A DNA stretch of 64,000 bases from assembly GCA_021209875.1 (NCBI GenBank), contig JAGYVD010000003.1, positions 3,162,001 to 3,226,000 on the forward strand. The letters run 5' to 3'. The notes below the pieces were generated by a model. The model was not told the origin of the DNA. It saw only the letters and a list, made by a program, of their open reading frames with translations, and ran no database searches. Numbering within the stretch: the first letter of the stretch is position 1; every line of letters begins with the position of its first letter. This document shows positions 1 to 11,117 of this stretch, piece by piece. The stretch is from Rosellinia necatrix. Taxonomy: Eukaryota; Ascomycota; Sordariomycetes; Xylariales; Xylariaceae. The translations under genes were made by a program, and so were the position numbers.

Positions 1-474
1 CGCCGCGCCGTCGCCGCCCACCGCGACACCGCGGGCGCCGCCTTCCTGGGCGCCGTGCGCGGCGACCTCGCGGCGCCGCTGCGCGACCGCTGCGTCGACC
101 TGCTGCTCTTCAACCCGCCGTACGTGCCGACGTCGGAGCTCCCCTCCCTCCGCGACGGCGACGGCGATGGCGATGTGGCAGGTGATGGTGTGGGGAAGTC
201 GTTCGAGGAGGACTCCTATCTCCTGGCGCTCTCGTACGCGGGCGGGAGGGACGGCATGGAGACCACCGACCGCCTCCTCGACAGCCTGCCGCGCGTGCTG
301 TCGGACCGCGGGTGCGCGTACGTGCTGCTGTGCGCGCAGAACAGGCCCGACGCCGTCAGGGAGCGTGTCCGCCGCCTCGGGGGCGGCGGGTGGAGGGCCG
401 AGACCGTGGGGTCGAGCGGGCGGCAGGCTGGCTGGGAGAAATTGCAGATCATACGCATATGGGAGGACTCGTAG
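1..474 (+). CDS. MTQ2: eRF1 methyltransferase catalytic subunit MTQ2/HEMK2 (5' partial)
   Basis: This is the C-terminal ~157 codons of a class I SAM-dependent methyltransferase; the start lies left of the window. The frame is open from base 1 to the TAG at 472-474. It carries the NPPY catalytic signature at about bases 112-123, which in HemK-type enzymes positions a glutamine amide. An AGGRDG motif follows, and near the end comes SSGRQAGWEKLQIIRIW, matching the conserved end of the MTQ2/HEMK2/N6AMT1 family. In yeast, Mtq2 with Trm112 methylates the GGQ glutamine of eRF1; that role is family knowledge. An Asp/Gly-rich insert of roughly ten residues sits just after NPPY and is likely lineage-specific. 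Codon use is very GC-rich. No intron is needed in the visible part. Confidence 0.9.
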   Translation, partial: RRAVAAHRDTAGAAFLGAVRGDLAAPLRDRCVDLLLFNPPYVPTSELPSLRDGDGDGDVAGDGVGKSFEEDSYLLALSYAGGRDGMETTDRLLDSLPRVLSDRGCAYVLLCAQNRPDAVRERVRRLGGGGWRAETVGSSGRQAGWEKLQIIRIWEDS

Positions 475-996
475 TCGCGGATGAATACGAAATTAAAAAC
501 AAATAAAATGGTGTACGTTGAGCACAATCAACAACCCGTGGAAAGGCTCTAGCGGGGACCCTTGGACCAACCCTCTCGTCCCGATGTCTGCTCCATCAAA
601 GCAAACTTATATAGAGAATATGGCTTTGCCTCACACATTAACACAATATTACAAGCGCGGTCGAAGGAGCTTAACTACTGTGTCGATATCAGTTTGATTT
701 CTTCTCATGTTACTCTAGTTTCATCGCCTCTAACGCCGGAAAAATTGACTTGTCCTTTCCTGTTTCTTCACACCACAATATTATGGCAGCTTTGCGGAAA
801 CATATAGCCGCCGCCTCAAAAAGCAACCCCTTGAAGAGGCGGTCTGTATTTGCCTAGTAGCAAGCACGTGAGATGGGACAGGGGAGGTACTGTCGTCCCC
901 AAATGCCTTCTTCCCGTCGTCCGTTCATTTGCACCCGACCGCTGGTACCGTGTCGTCGCAGCTCTCGGAATGATAGAAAAACGACTAGCTTCTGCT
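475..996. other. Intergenic region between convergent MTQ2 and SmD1
   Basis: This stretch separates the stop codons of two convergent genes, so it should mainly hold two 3' UTRs. An ATTAAAAACAAATAAAA element just after the MTQ2 stop could serve polyadenylation. One 81-codon frame at 562-807 has no recognisable similarity and opens on a non-ATG codon. Confidence 0.5.
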
Positions 997-1543
997 TTAC
1001 CGCCCCCGACCGCGTCCCCTACCGCGACCCCGCCCCCGCCCGCGGCCAGGGCCGCCCCGGGTACCGCGGTCGGCGACCTCCTTACGCGCCTTGTTCTTGG
1101 GCTTGACCGAGTCGTCGATGAGGAGCGTGTCGAGCGGGAGAGAGTCGGGTAGGATGAAGTATCGGATTGTCGAGCCGCGGATATTCATGGTGTCCAGAGT
1201 GATGGGATCCTGGCCACGGGATGTCATCTTCACCGTACGCAGCGCCGTATTCATCTGTGGCGAGACTGATGTGATGGTGCCGTGCACGATTGTGCCTGTC
1301 GCCCATGTGCGTCAGCGAGATGTCCTTGACAGTGGGTCTGTATACAAGTATGGAGGGAAGGGATCTAGATGTTTGTGTTTACCATTCTTTAACTCAATTG
1401 TTACCGTCTCGTTGGCGCATTTCATCAAGAATCTGGAGAGGCATCATCAGCATCGGCGTGGTGGGCGGAGGAGCTTGGCAGCGTTGGTTTCAGCACTTCG
1501 GTGCGTAGAGAGCGAGAGGTAGAGCTTACCTGACGAGCTTCAT
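997..1543 (-). CDS. SMD1: Small nuclear ribonucleoprotein Sm D1
   Basis: Exons on the minus strand are 1543-1530, 1432-1383 and 1295-997, giving 120 residues. Both introns are GT-AG (GTAAGC and GTAAAC donors). The first exon encodes only MKLV plus part of an Arg codon. The second gives [17 protein letters not shown]. The third gives [20 protein letters not shown] and the Sm2 motif [17 protein letters not shown]. The protein ends in a run of Arg-Gly dipeptides, the tail that is dimethylated and bound by SMN-type chaperones in other eukaryotes. Sm D1 is a core ring protein of the U1, U2, U4 and U5 snRNPs. Length and both Sm motifs match the family. The start is fixed by the invariant MKLVRFLMK opening. 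Confidence 0.96.
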
Positions 1544-2458
1544 TTTGGGCAATATATCGAGGCCGGTGTTGATATGGACTGGATAGCTGGCTGGCTGGCT
1601 GGCTGGTTGGTTGGTTGTTAGGAGGCTGGTGTCGCGGTCGGCCCTGTGAGGTAGGACAGGGTGTGTATACAGAATCGTCGTGAGGCTTTGAAGCTCTATG
1701 TCACTTTTTCGGAAAATTGGAGAATTGAGAGAGCCACTTGCTACAGGTATGCGGTGGAGCTCACCTCTATAATTGGGACGAGTCGGCTTCCAGGCACAGT
1801 GTCACGTGACACCGCAATGGAAATTGACAATCCAGCATCAGTGCACGAAAAACCATACGGATCCATCTTGAATACAGAAGTCGTATAGTAATTACCCCAA
1901 AGTTACGTAGAAGGTGTATTCTGTTCGAGTTAGATGCATGAGAAATATCAAAACTTTCCAAAACTAGAGATTTCCTAGTCGTTATTGAAAATTAAAATAA
2001 TCAAATAGTTAGAGGAACCATGTGTTTTTATTTACTTATAAAGATGCTGCTTTCATCTTAAGGGCCGCTACTTATTGCTTCCCAAACCCTCCATACTATG
2101 ATCTTAGATATACAAGTACACTAAATACCGCCTCGTGTTAAACCAAATGTTGCCCAGGTGTTTTCACGTACCTACCTACCTCAGGTACGGAGTATCCATT
2201 GCAACTTACCTACCTAAGTAGGTACCTACCGTACCTACATAGGTACATGCTTATCCCCACTGTGGCTTTATCTTAGGTCTAGTTGGTACCTATCTAAGTG
2301 CAAATTGAATGCAACTTAGTTACAAGGTAGGCATGCAATAGGCCGACCGACCAACCTTGAAGGAGACGCAAACTCTTCCCGTCGTCAACCTCCGTTTGGT
2401 TGCTACCTCTGAGGATATCTTGATATAGCAAGGAGCGACATCGAGGCAAAACGGCAAA
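1544..2458. other. Divergent intergenic region SmD1 / NSA2
   Basis: This is the shared upstream region of SmD1 (-) and NSA2 (+). It holds a short GGCT/GGTT tandem tract at about 1585-1616. At 2150-2300 there is a cluster of ACCTACC, GGTACC and CTAAGTAGG motifs like those in other gaps of this window. No RNA gene or coding frame with recognisable similarity is seen. Confidence 0.5.
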
Positions 2459-3504
2459 ATGCCACAGAACGAATACATACAGAGATGGCAGCAGTTGAAT
2501 GGAAAACGGTCTGTACTCTGTCTGTCCAATGCCCTACCTGGACCAACGTAGGCGATGCGATCTGATGCTGACTCGACTCGTTCATTGGCAGGCTGGACCA
2601 TGAGGAGAGAACCAGGAAGCGCCTGGCCCGTGATGGTCATAAAAAGTCGGCGGATGCGCAGAATCTAAAAGGCCTTAGGGCTAAAATGATGCACGAAGCA
2701 CGACGTGCCGAGAAGATCCAAATGCGAAAACAGATTAAAGCTCTCGAACAGCGCAACATCAAGTCGAACGATCCAAAAGACCCCTCTCCTTCCAACCCCC
2801 TTCCGCATTACCTCTTGGACCGAAATACCCCCAATACTGCAAAAGCTCTTGCCTCGTCAATAAAGCAGAAAAGAAATGAAAAGGCTGCACGCTTTTCCGT
2901 GCCCCTACCGAAAGTCCGCGGTATTTCCGAGGAGGAGATGTTTCAAGTTGTTAAGACGGGGAAGAAGACTCAGAAAAAGGCTTGGAAGAGGATGATCGCC
3001 AAACCAACATTTGTAGCCCCCGGCTTCACAAGGCAGAACCCCAAGTTCGAACGATTTATTAGGTGCGTGGCCGAACGAAGCTGGGCGAGTGTCCCGTTCT
3101 AACCAACCTTTGCAACAGACCAATGGGGCTTCGACAGAAGACGGCCCATGTTAGCCACCCAACATTGGGCGTTACCGTCAAGCTTCCAATTATAGGAGTT
3201 AAAAAAAACCCCCAGCAGCCACTATTCACATCTCTGGGTGTGTTGACGCGAGGCACCGTGATAGAAGTTAATGTGAGCGAACTTGGGTTGACAACGGCTT
3301 CTGGCAAAGTTGTCTGGGGTAGATATGCACAGATCACTAGTACGTCATATGCTATAACACGCAGCGTTGGCACTATATTGACGCAATGCTAACCGGATCT
3401 AGATAATCCTGAGAATGACGGCACTGTTAACGCGTAAGATCCTTTGCTTAAGACAATTCGTTGCATGCCCTACTGACACCGCATCCAGGCTCCTCCTTGT
3501 CTAA
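2459..3504 (+). CDS. NSA2: Ribosome biogenesis protein NSA2
   Basis: Exons are 2459-2508, 2592-3062, 3119-3339, 3403-3433 and 3489-3504, giving 262 residues, the usual family length. The N-terminus MPQNEYI is the invariant NSA2 start and decides the first exon. The body contains [38 protein letters not shown] and KKAWKRMI. The C-terminal half is the S8e-like domain, with [17 protein letters not shown] and [12 protein letters not shown], ending in NALLLV. NSA2 is a nucleolar factor of pre-60S maturation needed for 27SB pre-rRNA processing (yeast knowledge). The first donor is GTCTGT rather than GTAAGT or GTATGT, but it is the only junction I found that restores the conserved KRLDHEER region. 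Splice phases agree at all four junctions. Confidence 0.95.
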
Positions 3505-5333
3505 AGCGACGGCAGCAGATGGAAGGGAAAGTATCCTGTAAACATTCGAGACGGAGATGTAGATCAGGGCATGGACGGGATCACTCAAGGAATCATGGGT
3601 GATCTCTCACACTTCTCGGAACAGATTATGGGATAGTACACTGCCCTTGAACTATTCAAGCCTTCGTATCACAACAGATAATATCTACTGGTCTTGAATC
3701 ATTCACCAATGTCCTACTTTTGGCTGTCATTTTCTATGTCTGTTGCTCTAAAGCTGTTCTCTCGGTCTAAGTTCACATGCAACAGATGTCAGGAATCTAT
3801 GTCATGGGACGTGTACTAAGAGCACTCTCTATGTTTTGCCTCGGGGAGGGGGCGGGGGGGGGGGAGGATTTTCTTCATCCCATAAGCATCTGTCCAAGAC
3901 CGAGAAACTGACGGTCTAGAACGAATGTTGTGTGGGATGCCCTAGGTGCTGCAAGGAGGGAATTCCTTGAGAAGGAATTAATGATCACTTACTGACATGT
4001 AATAGGTACTATGCATGCAAGTTACGAGCAACATCCGCATTAGTTATTTCGCATATCCCAACATCAAGCTATGTCACTATTCTCAACAAAATATATCAAA
4101 GCGCTGGGGAATATAAGATGACCACAATGACGGCTGTATTTTTGGTGAGGGTCTCGGTAGGTAAGCTCAAAAGCGGTTTGAGACACGTCCCAGAAAGCCT
4201 GGTAACGTCCTCGCTGAGCGTGCATTTGCCGACCGCCTTCAGGGCGCCTAGTTGCTGGGAAACCTCTCGTTTTTTTATCTGGCCGTTTGCTACGGAGATC
4301 CAACTCAATACCCATCACAACCTAGCCGCGATTTATCTAGTGACCTGGCTTTGTCTGGTATTTCCGAGGTCTTAATACTCTTGTTTTCTTGGTTTCGGCC
4401 TACTGTATGTTTGCAACCTGTTCGTTGAGGGCTACCACAGCTGATATGGTGTATGCTGCTGGTAGTTGTGGAATATATAATTCATCGCTAGGGTTTAATA
4501 GATCAAATAAGCCCTGCCGGCATGTATTGGAAATACAAGCAAAATCGTGCGATAGTTACATCAAATATTCTCCATGGTAATACTTGCATACTTCAGCTTC
4601 TATCACTTACTTTAAATCTAACCTGTAAACTCAGGATTTTAACTTCCCACTTTTGCAACAATACAGTTGGGATGGTGACCCTGCTCTCGTTCTCAGATCG
4701 CTGTGACAGTATTCTCCCTTCACGGCATTATGCACACCACAATGTCGCATACTATCAAAAGATTGAGACCAATGTTATGGCGCAACAACACCTTGAAGTA
4801 CAAGATCTGGAACAGATGTAATCTTCAGCAGCAGCTTTTGCCTAGAATTAGTTGTCTCCTATGTAAATGAAGATTATCTAGCATCATGTAAAATGATCCC
4901 CTCTGGGCCCCGTGCGCTGGCCGGTCACTCGATATTTATCACCACACAAAGAGCATATAAGGGGAGCGTGGGGGCAAGGCTACAGGAAATGCTGCACAAC
5001 ATACGTAACTAAGGAGATGAACGCTATTGTGTGTAACCTGGATTTTAACGATCTCTAGGTATGAGCAACAGGAAATAGAGAGTTGGAACTTGGTGACCGA
5101 GGGCTGCTCAATGGCTTTGATAATTTCGGGTATAATCGCTCATAATATTCACTCGGATGTTATCGTAACCAAAAGCGAAGTCGCTGCTCGATGCGCACAA
5201 TAAAACCAAGTCACTCCTCTCCGGATGGCCGGCGATGTCTAGGCCACGACAACTTGTAAGTCGGTTAATGTGTACATGGTCGCCCCGCCGATCATGTGAA
5301 TGCTTATTGGTATTGCTTGTCATTGGTCCTTGC
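3505..5333. other. Intergenic region NSA2 / PKR1
   Basis: About 1.8 kb lies between two convergent genes. A G-rich tract is at about 3845-3867. Several 60-100 codon frames occur at 4064-4821 on both strands, but they overlap each other, show no family motif and have no splice logic. Composition is moderately AT-rich. No RNA gene is seen. Confidence 0.45.
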
Positions 5334-5813
5334 TCATTTATCCTTCTCCTTCTCCTTCTCATTCTCCGACACTTTTTCCCATTCGTCCTCGGTGCTCACA
5401 GTAGACTTGGCCTCAGGCAAATGCACTGTGACGCGGGGTTTCAGCTCCCCTATTTGCTCTACTGATTCCATGTCTTTGCTTTTTGTTTCCGGCTTGCGAC
5501 TGGGGATGATCGTTTCGACTTCGGTCTCGCTATCGTCGGTCCCTTGTCGACCATGTTTTTTCTCGGGCTGCGCCTTTTCGGCCTCTTCTCTCGCCTTCGC
5601 GGCGTTTAACTCGGACGCAAACCAGTTGATAGCCCACCAGAGCCCTCCCGACAACAGGGACAAGGCGACGAAGTGCACACTATATGTGGCAAGGAGAAGT
5701 ACAAAAAGAACAAACTGAAGAGAAGCAAAAGTAATGTTTGTTGCTAACAGCAGGCTCGGGGTTGTGCCAGGTATGAAGATAGACTCCCAGACTTGTTCGA
5801 TAAAGCCCGCCAT
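5334..5813 (-). CDS. PKR1: V-ATPase assembly factor Pkr1-like ER membrane protein
   Basis: A single-exon frame of 159 residues. The start is set at the ATG at 5813, because MAGFIEQVWESIFIPGTTP matches the conserved opening of the Pkr1 family; the frame runs open upstream but that part is not Pkr1-like. Two adjacent hydrophobic segments at about residues 23-42 and 46-66 contain the family signature LLATYSVHF and GLWWAINWF. The rest is a charged cytosolic tail rich in Glu and Lys, ending in alternating Lys/Glu/Asp. In yeast Pkr1 acts in the ER with Vma21-type factors to assemble the Vo sector of the V-ATPase; this role is family knowledge. The tail is low-complexity, so its length may vary. Confidence 0.88.
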   Translation of the reverse strand: MAGFIEQVWESIFIPGTTPSLLLATNITFASLQFVLFVLLLATYSVHFVALSLLSGGLWWAINWFASELNAAKAREEAEKAQPEKKHGRQGTDDSETEVETIIPSRKPETKSKDMESVEQIGELKPRVTVHLPEAKSTVSTEDEWEKVSENEKEKEKDK

Positions 5814-8194
5814 CTTGTGTTCTAGGGCTGGAGGGGTCGGTGGGCGCGTGACGACGAGGAGTGACAACAGGAGATAAGAACCCGTAGGAATTATTCTTGT
5901 GTACAACGCAATGCGATATTTTGCGATAGTGTTCGGCGCAAGCAACCAAACGGCGACAATGTTTGGAAAGCTATATGGAAATGCTCTAGGTGCAGTCTGG
6001 GTTTGGCGTAAGGTCGGGAACAAGCTTGCTGCGGGGACAGTTGATATATATCTACTTAGGTAGGTGGGTAGGTAGATGGCTTGCTGAGTTATGGCCAGAG
6101 TGCGTGCTCTTTAGGCAGTAATAACCAGCCCGGACCTTTGACACGAAAGAACAGGCGACAACAATTATAATGGCGGTAGTGACGGCAGTGACGACGTGGT
6201 CGGTTCTGGCGCTTGGGATCGCGACCGTGGAGATGGTCAGGGAGCGGGGCACACTGACGGGTACCTAATCGGGCATCTGACAATTTCGGGCTCTTGTAGA
6301 TCGGTACCTCGGTCTAACCTCAGTATAATTACCTACTAAAGTATCTACCGCGGTAATAGACCCAAGAGTTGACATCTATGGTGCAAGCAAGGGGAAACCT
6401 GTTCTGAGTTTAGTATAAGAAACAATTCGGTTTATGAAAATAAAAGGTATATATTTTTCTTACTGCTGAACAAAATACAAAGCAAAAGCAAATATTACAG
6501 TAGGTACCTTATGTACCTACTGCCCCCCTCTATTTTTGAGGATTAGGCTAGCTAGGTACCCAAAGTACCTACCTAGGTAAGTAGCTAGGGTACTTACGCT
6601 TGGTAAGTGCTTTAGCTTTGCAGTAAGGCCCTACTACCTACTACGCACAGAGAGGGGGAGGGGCGAGGAGGGGCACGCGCCTGCAGACGGAGGTCGGGCC
6701 AGGCATTTATATTAAGTACCTACTTAGGAACAGAAAATAGACCCGGTTAACTAAAACCCGCTATCCGGGGTGGATCAACTTATACCTAGGTAGATAGATA
6801 CCCAGTTAATTACCTAGGTGCTCTCGCCGTACTACTTACCTAAGCAGGTACCTAAGTTGGTGGTTAAGTAAGTACCTACTTGATCGTTAAGTTGGACAAC
6901 ACCTACCTAGTTACCTCTGCGTACAACCTTATCCATCTGACACTTAAACTACCTCCCGCAGTCTGAATGCCTAAGCACCTTAAGTAGGTGCCTACCCAAT
7001 AGACACCTACCTACCTAGGTAGGTAGGGTACCTCATCATTGTTCAAGATATTTGCATCAAAACATGTCTGCTAGGTATAGGCATCTGTGGTTGAACATAT
7101 GTCCTTGAGACCAATGTAATTGCTTGCGCCCAGACTACAGATAGTTAACTAATGCAATATAATAGATGGACTATGGGCTTTATACCTCACATAAGCAATG
7201 TATCCCCACCATAATATTCATAGTTTAGGTAGCCGCAAAGCAAATGGTACTTCTTTTCGGCAATTTAGGGATGGGATCGTAGGACCTTTGGGAGGCTGAG
7301 TGCTGGTAGAAAGCTGAAAGGTCTGGTGAATGGTGAATGCATCGGTACCTTGTGACAGACTTGTGAGTATAAGGCATTCCTAAATAACTATTTCTCAACA
7401 GCGTTAGTTCGTTTGCGTTGTCCCCAATATTTTCCCCAGAAATTCCTTGTGAGGGGATCATCCACCTAACCCAGTCGGTTTATTAGCCACAGGTGCTACC
7501 TGAGTACTTACCTGCCGACAGCCTTGATATTCTGCTTCTTTATCACACCCACGAGTGACAGATGCCTAGCTAGGTATTCCTAGGTCTTCTTGCTTGGTTT
7601 ACTTGGTTTGCTTGTTTTTGCCCCATCACAATAGACTACACGCAGCGGCAACAAGTTACCTACTTAGTGGGTAGCAAATATATTCTGCCGTCCTTTCACT
7701 GCCTAGTTATACATTCTTAGTCCTGCACTTATCCTCCAAGTCAGTACCTAGGTAGCCTGCCCGATCCTTTGGCTCTGCCTTCAAGAACCCCTGCTCAGCA
7801 AACATACATATATAATCATCCGAACTTGCTGCTACGACGCGCACCAAACGCGGGTTGACTCCGTGCCGTGTCCCGCGATAGAACTCATCTACATAGGTAT
7901 ATAGGCAACCTCTCCGCGCCGCACAGCCTGGGTCGGATTGGGGAGAGACTGGAAAGCAAACAAACAAACACCTTTGCGAATCATCGGCACATTTCCACGC
8001 AGCCTTGCCTTCCTTCCTCTTGGAGCAAACCCCCCCGGAACCGCCTCACGTCGCGCTGACGGGTGCCGACGTCCCACGTCCGACGCCCCATCGCATCCTT
8101 GCGCCGCAACATCTGGTATGCCTGCCGGCCGTGAGGTCTGCGCTCCATCGGTTTCAAGATAGCCAACGCGGAACCCGCCCGACACAGTCTCAGC
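5814..8194. repeat. Intergenic region dense in CCTAGG/GGTACC palindromic motifs
   Basis: The 2.4 kb between divergent PKR1 (-) and the F-box gene (+) holds no supported gene. From about 6050 to 7070, and again at 7490-7760, it is packed with ACCTACCT, AGGTAGGT, GGTACC and CCTAGG words, often fused as TACCTAGGTA palindromes. A GGGGAGGGGCG-type purine tract lies near 6652-6672. Frames at 7225-7461 and 7889-8371 have no family similarity; the latter overlaps the F-box start on the other strand. Confidence 0.6.
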
Positions 8195-11117
8195 ATGGCC
8201 AGCGGCGCCAATACATGTTCCTTGGGCACTGAAGAATCCCCGGCCCAGCACCCGCATTCGCATACAAAAAGCGAGAATAGCCATGTGTCGCCGGAACCCC
8301 CTGTTGGCGAGGGCCGTCCCCCGGGTTCCATGTCGCCTGCCATACTCCAGCTTATGGAGGACAAGAATCAAGAATGGGAGGGTACCAAGAATAAAGGAAC
8401 GCCACTGACACTCCTGAGTCTTCCGGTTGACGTGCTAAGGCTGATTGTGAAAGAGGCAAGCGCCGGCCCTAGCCCCGACACTTGTAATCAAGTAACATGT
8501 TGACCCAGCTAACCGCCACTCCGCATAGATCACCTACACCAACGACTTGATCGCACTAGCTTTGACTCATTCTGCGCTCTACAAGTTAGCTGTGCCTAGT
8601 GTCTATTCTCGTTTCGATATCGTCTGGCCCGATACTTCCGCTCCTGCTACAAACTCCAAGAGTGTTGATGCTCTATCATATGGTTTGGCGACATTGTGTC
8701 TTCCGAACAGGTTCGCCGAGACGGCGAAGCGTCTACGCGGAGGCAGTCGAGGGCAATCGAGGGGCTCGCATCGGCTAGCGAAAAACGACTACGCAAAGTA
8801 TGTCCGCAAGTTCTCAATCGGCGACGGCCCTGTGGATTGGACGTCGGAATATCTCATTACCAAAGAAAGTGGGAAAATGCTAGGCACATTGGTTGCTATT
8901 GCTGTCTCTAAGATGGTAAACCTTGAAACATTCGTATGGGATATGCCCACTGGCGTCCTATCTGACGTTTTCATGGCGCTCTCATCCCTCGAGGACAACG
9001 AAGGCCGGGCTAGCCTCGAGAAGGTATGGATTCGCTGGCATGATAATTCGTCGACGACCCCTAGCTCATCGACTGTTTCGAGCCCTACCACGGCACACCC
9101 GACTTTTGAGACCTTCGACGTACCACCTCCTGTCCTGCACCAAACTTTCCCGACCCTGCCTATCGGCAGCTATGTGCCGATTCATACTGATAATACGACA
9201 CCGCAGCCAAAAGGATACGCCCAGAGCCGCGTAGAGTACCCAACCTTCAGTGTTTTACCTCCACTGAAGAGTTTAACTGTTTTAGACATCGATGACATTT
9301 CTTATCTAGATGAGATGTCCGTCTTGATTGAGCGATCCGTGTCCCATCTCCGGGAACTCCAAGTCGGGATTTCTGAAAAGGCCTACAATCTCCATGACTT
9401 TGCGCAGCCTTGGGACGGTGCCAATTTGCAGCAAGTTGATCATGAGGCAAGGTGGCCAGGCGAAAGCCGAATCCCTTCTACCAGGCTGGGAGGCGTATTG
9501 GGGGTGCTGGTGGGCCGGATATACGACAGTAAGTATTACCATTACCTGGAGTCGCCGAATTTCAACTATCCTAAGGAGATAAGATGCAGGCTTGCCGACT
9601 TCTCCTTGCCACACCTGATCATCCATATTTTGCTTAGAACAGAGTTTACTAAGCCCGAAAGCTGCAGTTCGTAGAAAGCCTGATCCGGAAATCTATGAGG
9701 AGTTAGCCCCTGAGCAGACCATTGACCTCCCTACCGACGAGAAGACCGCGGGTCCGCCGAATGAGGCAGACAAGGTTCTTCAGCCGCAAGGCATAGTCAA
9801 CGGTGACCTATCGAACCCCTTCTTGAGCAGAAAGCGATTAGATGGGAAGCTCAGGTTAGAAACGTTGGCGCTTGAGAGAGTAACTCTATCGATCGCAGTC
9901 TGTTCACGAGCTTTTGATTGGAGCATCATGACTAGTAGGTGTTCACGAATATTTCATCGTTTGTTTATGCAACCTCTGTCTTTACATGTTTCATCTAGTC
10001 CCAAAAACCGAGTAGTTCTACATCAATCGTGTGCTCTAACGCCCTAATCATCGTAGGTCTAACCATTCTGGGTTGCCAACACCATGACTCCCTCTGGAAG
10101 GCACTTAGACGACAGTTTCAACCCACTGCTCCGGCCCACGGCGCTTCGCATGGCACGTCAACCCAATACCATTTGGCCTTAAAGCATATTTCTACAGATT
10201 TAGTATCGCCAGCTCTCATAAGCTTTATGAAAGAGACTATTGCACCCAACACACTGGAAAGCATTTTTTTACATGATCGGCAAAATACACAAAAGCCCTC
10301 CGTCACGGTAGAACAAGTTTTCAGATGTACTGCAAAAAGGCACAGGAATAGCCTAAAAAAGCTGCTTCTTGACAGCTCAGAAAAAAGCCATGCACCTACT
10401 GTGCTCCCGGGCGCACGTCGGCGTTTTAGGCATTGGGCTATAGGGGGTGAAGCTCTAACTTTTATCACCAGCGGCAAGATGACGAGCTTAAGAGAACTGG
10501 GTATGGTTATTGATTACAGAGACTGGGTGAGTATAAATCTATATATAAGTCTTTATAAGCGCTTGTTGCTCCGTGGCGACGCGATCCACTAACATGGTGA
10601 CACATAGCACACGCTTCTCCAGCAGTTGCCTCAAATGACCAATCTGCGGTCTCTATATATTCCGCACATATATGGTCGCTACTCTCCGCAGCATCTAGTA
10701 CCAAGAGAGCTCGCGCTCAATATCGTAGATGTTATCAGTCTGCGAAGAGAGATACAACTCACCTACGTAGCCATCCAGAATAAGTGTTTCGAAATCGTAG
10801 AGTTAACTCCTGGCGACAGCGTCAATAACCGCTTCCAGAGCGATGACCATCACGCCGTGCTTGTTGAAGATATCGACCCAGCCGGTAATCCCACGGCAGC
10901 CGATATCGAGACGGATGAGGAGCCGGACGATGAAGACGACGACCTCTTTATTGATGCCGATGATGAGATCGTAGAGGAGGCGTCAGACGACGAATCAGAG
11001 GCGGATTCTTCCGCAGAAGCGACGACGAATAAATCCTTACCACGGCTGCGTTTACGTGAAATTCTTTTTTACGACGACAAGGTGGAACTCTTTCGGGCAC
11101 GGCATGGAAAGTTATAG
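8195..11117 (+). CDS. F-box domain protein with acidic C-terminal region
   Basis: Exons are 8195-8455, 8529-9528, 9668-9934, 10057-10526 and 10608-11117, giving 835 residues. The F-box lies at about residues 72-115: LTLLSLPVDVLRLIVKE joined to ITYTNDLIALALTHSALY, then LAVPSVYSRFDIVW. This N-terminal layout recurs in a family of large fungal F-box proteins; the substrate is unknown. By analogy it would bind Skp1 in an SCF ubiquitin ligase. A strongly acidic stretch lies about 70-30 residues from the end and the protein closes with LFRARHGKL. The first intron starts GCAAGC and ends AG (a GC-AG intron); this is the junction that joins the F-box without loss. The other introns are GT-AG and all phases agree. 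Confidence 0.85.

Noticed and set aside
562..807. 81-codon frame downstream of MTQ2
   Set aside because: Non-ATG start, no similarity, lies where two convergent 3' UTRs are expected.
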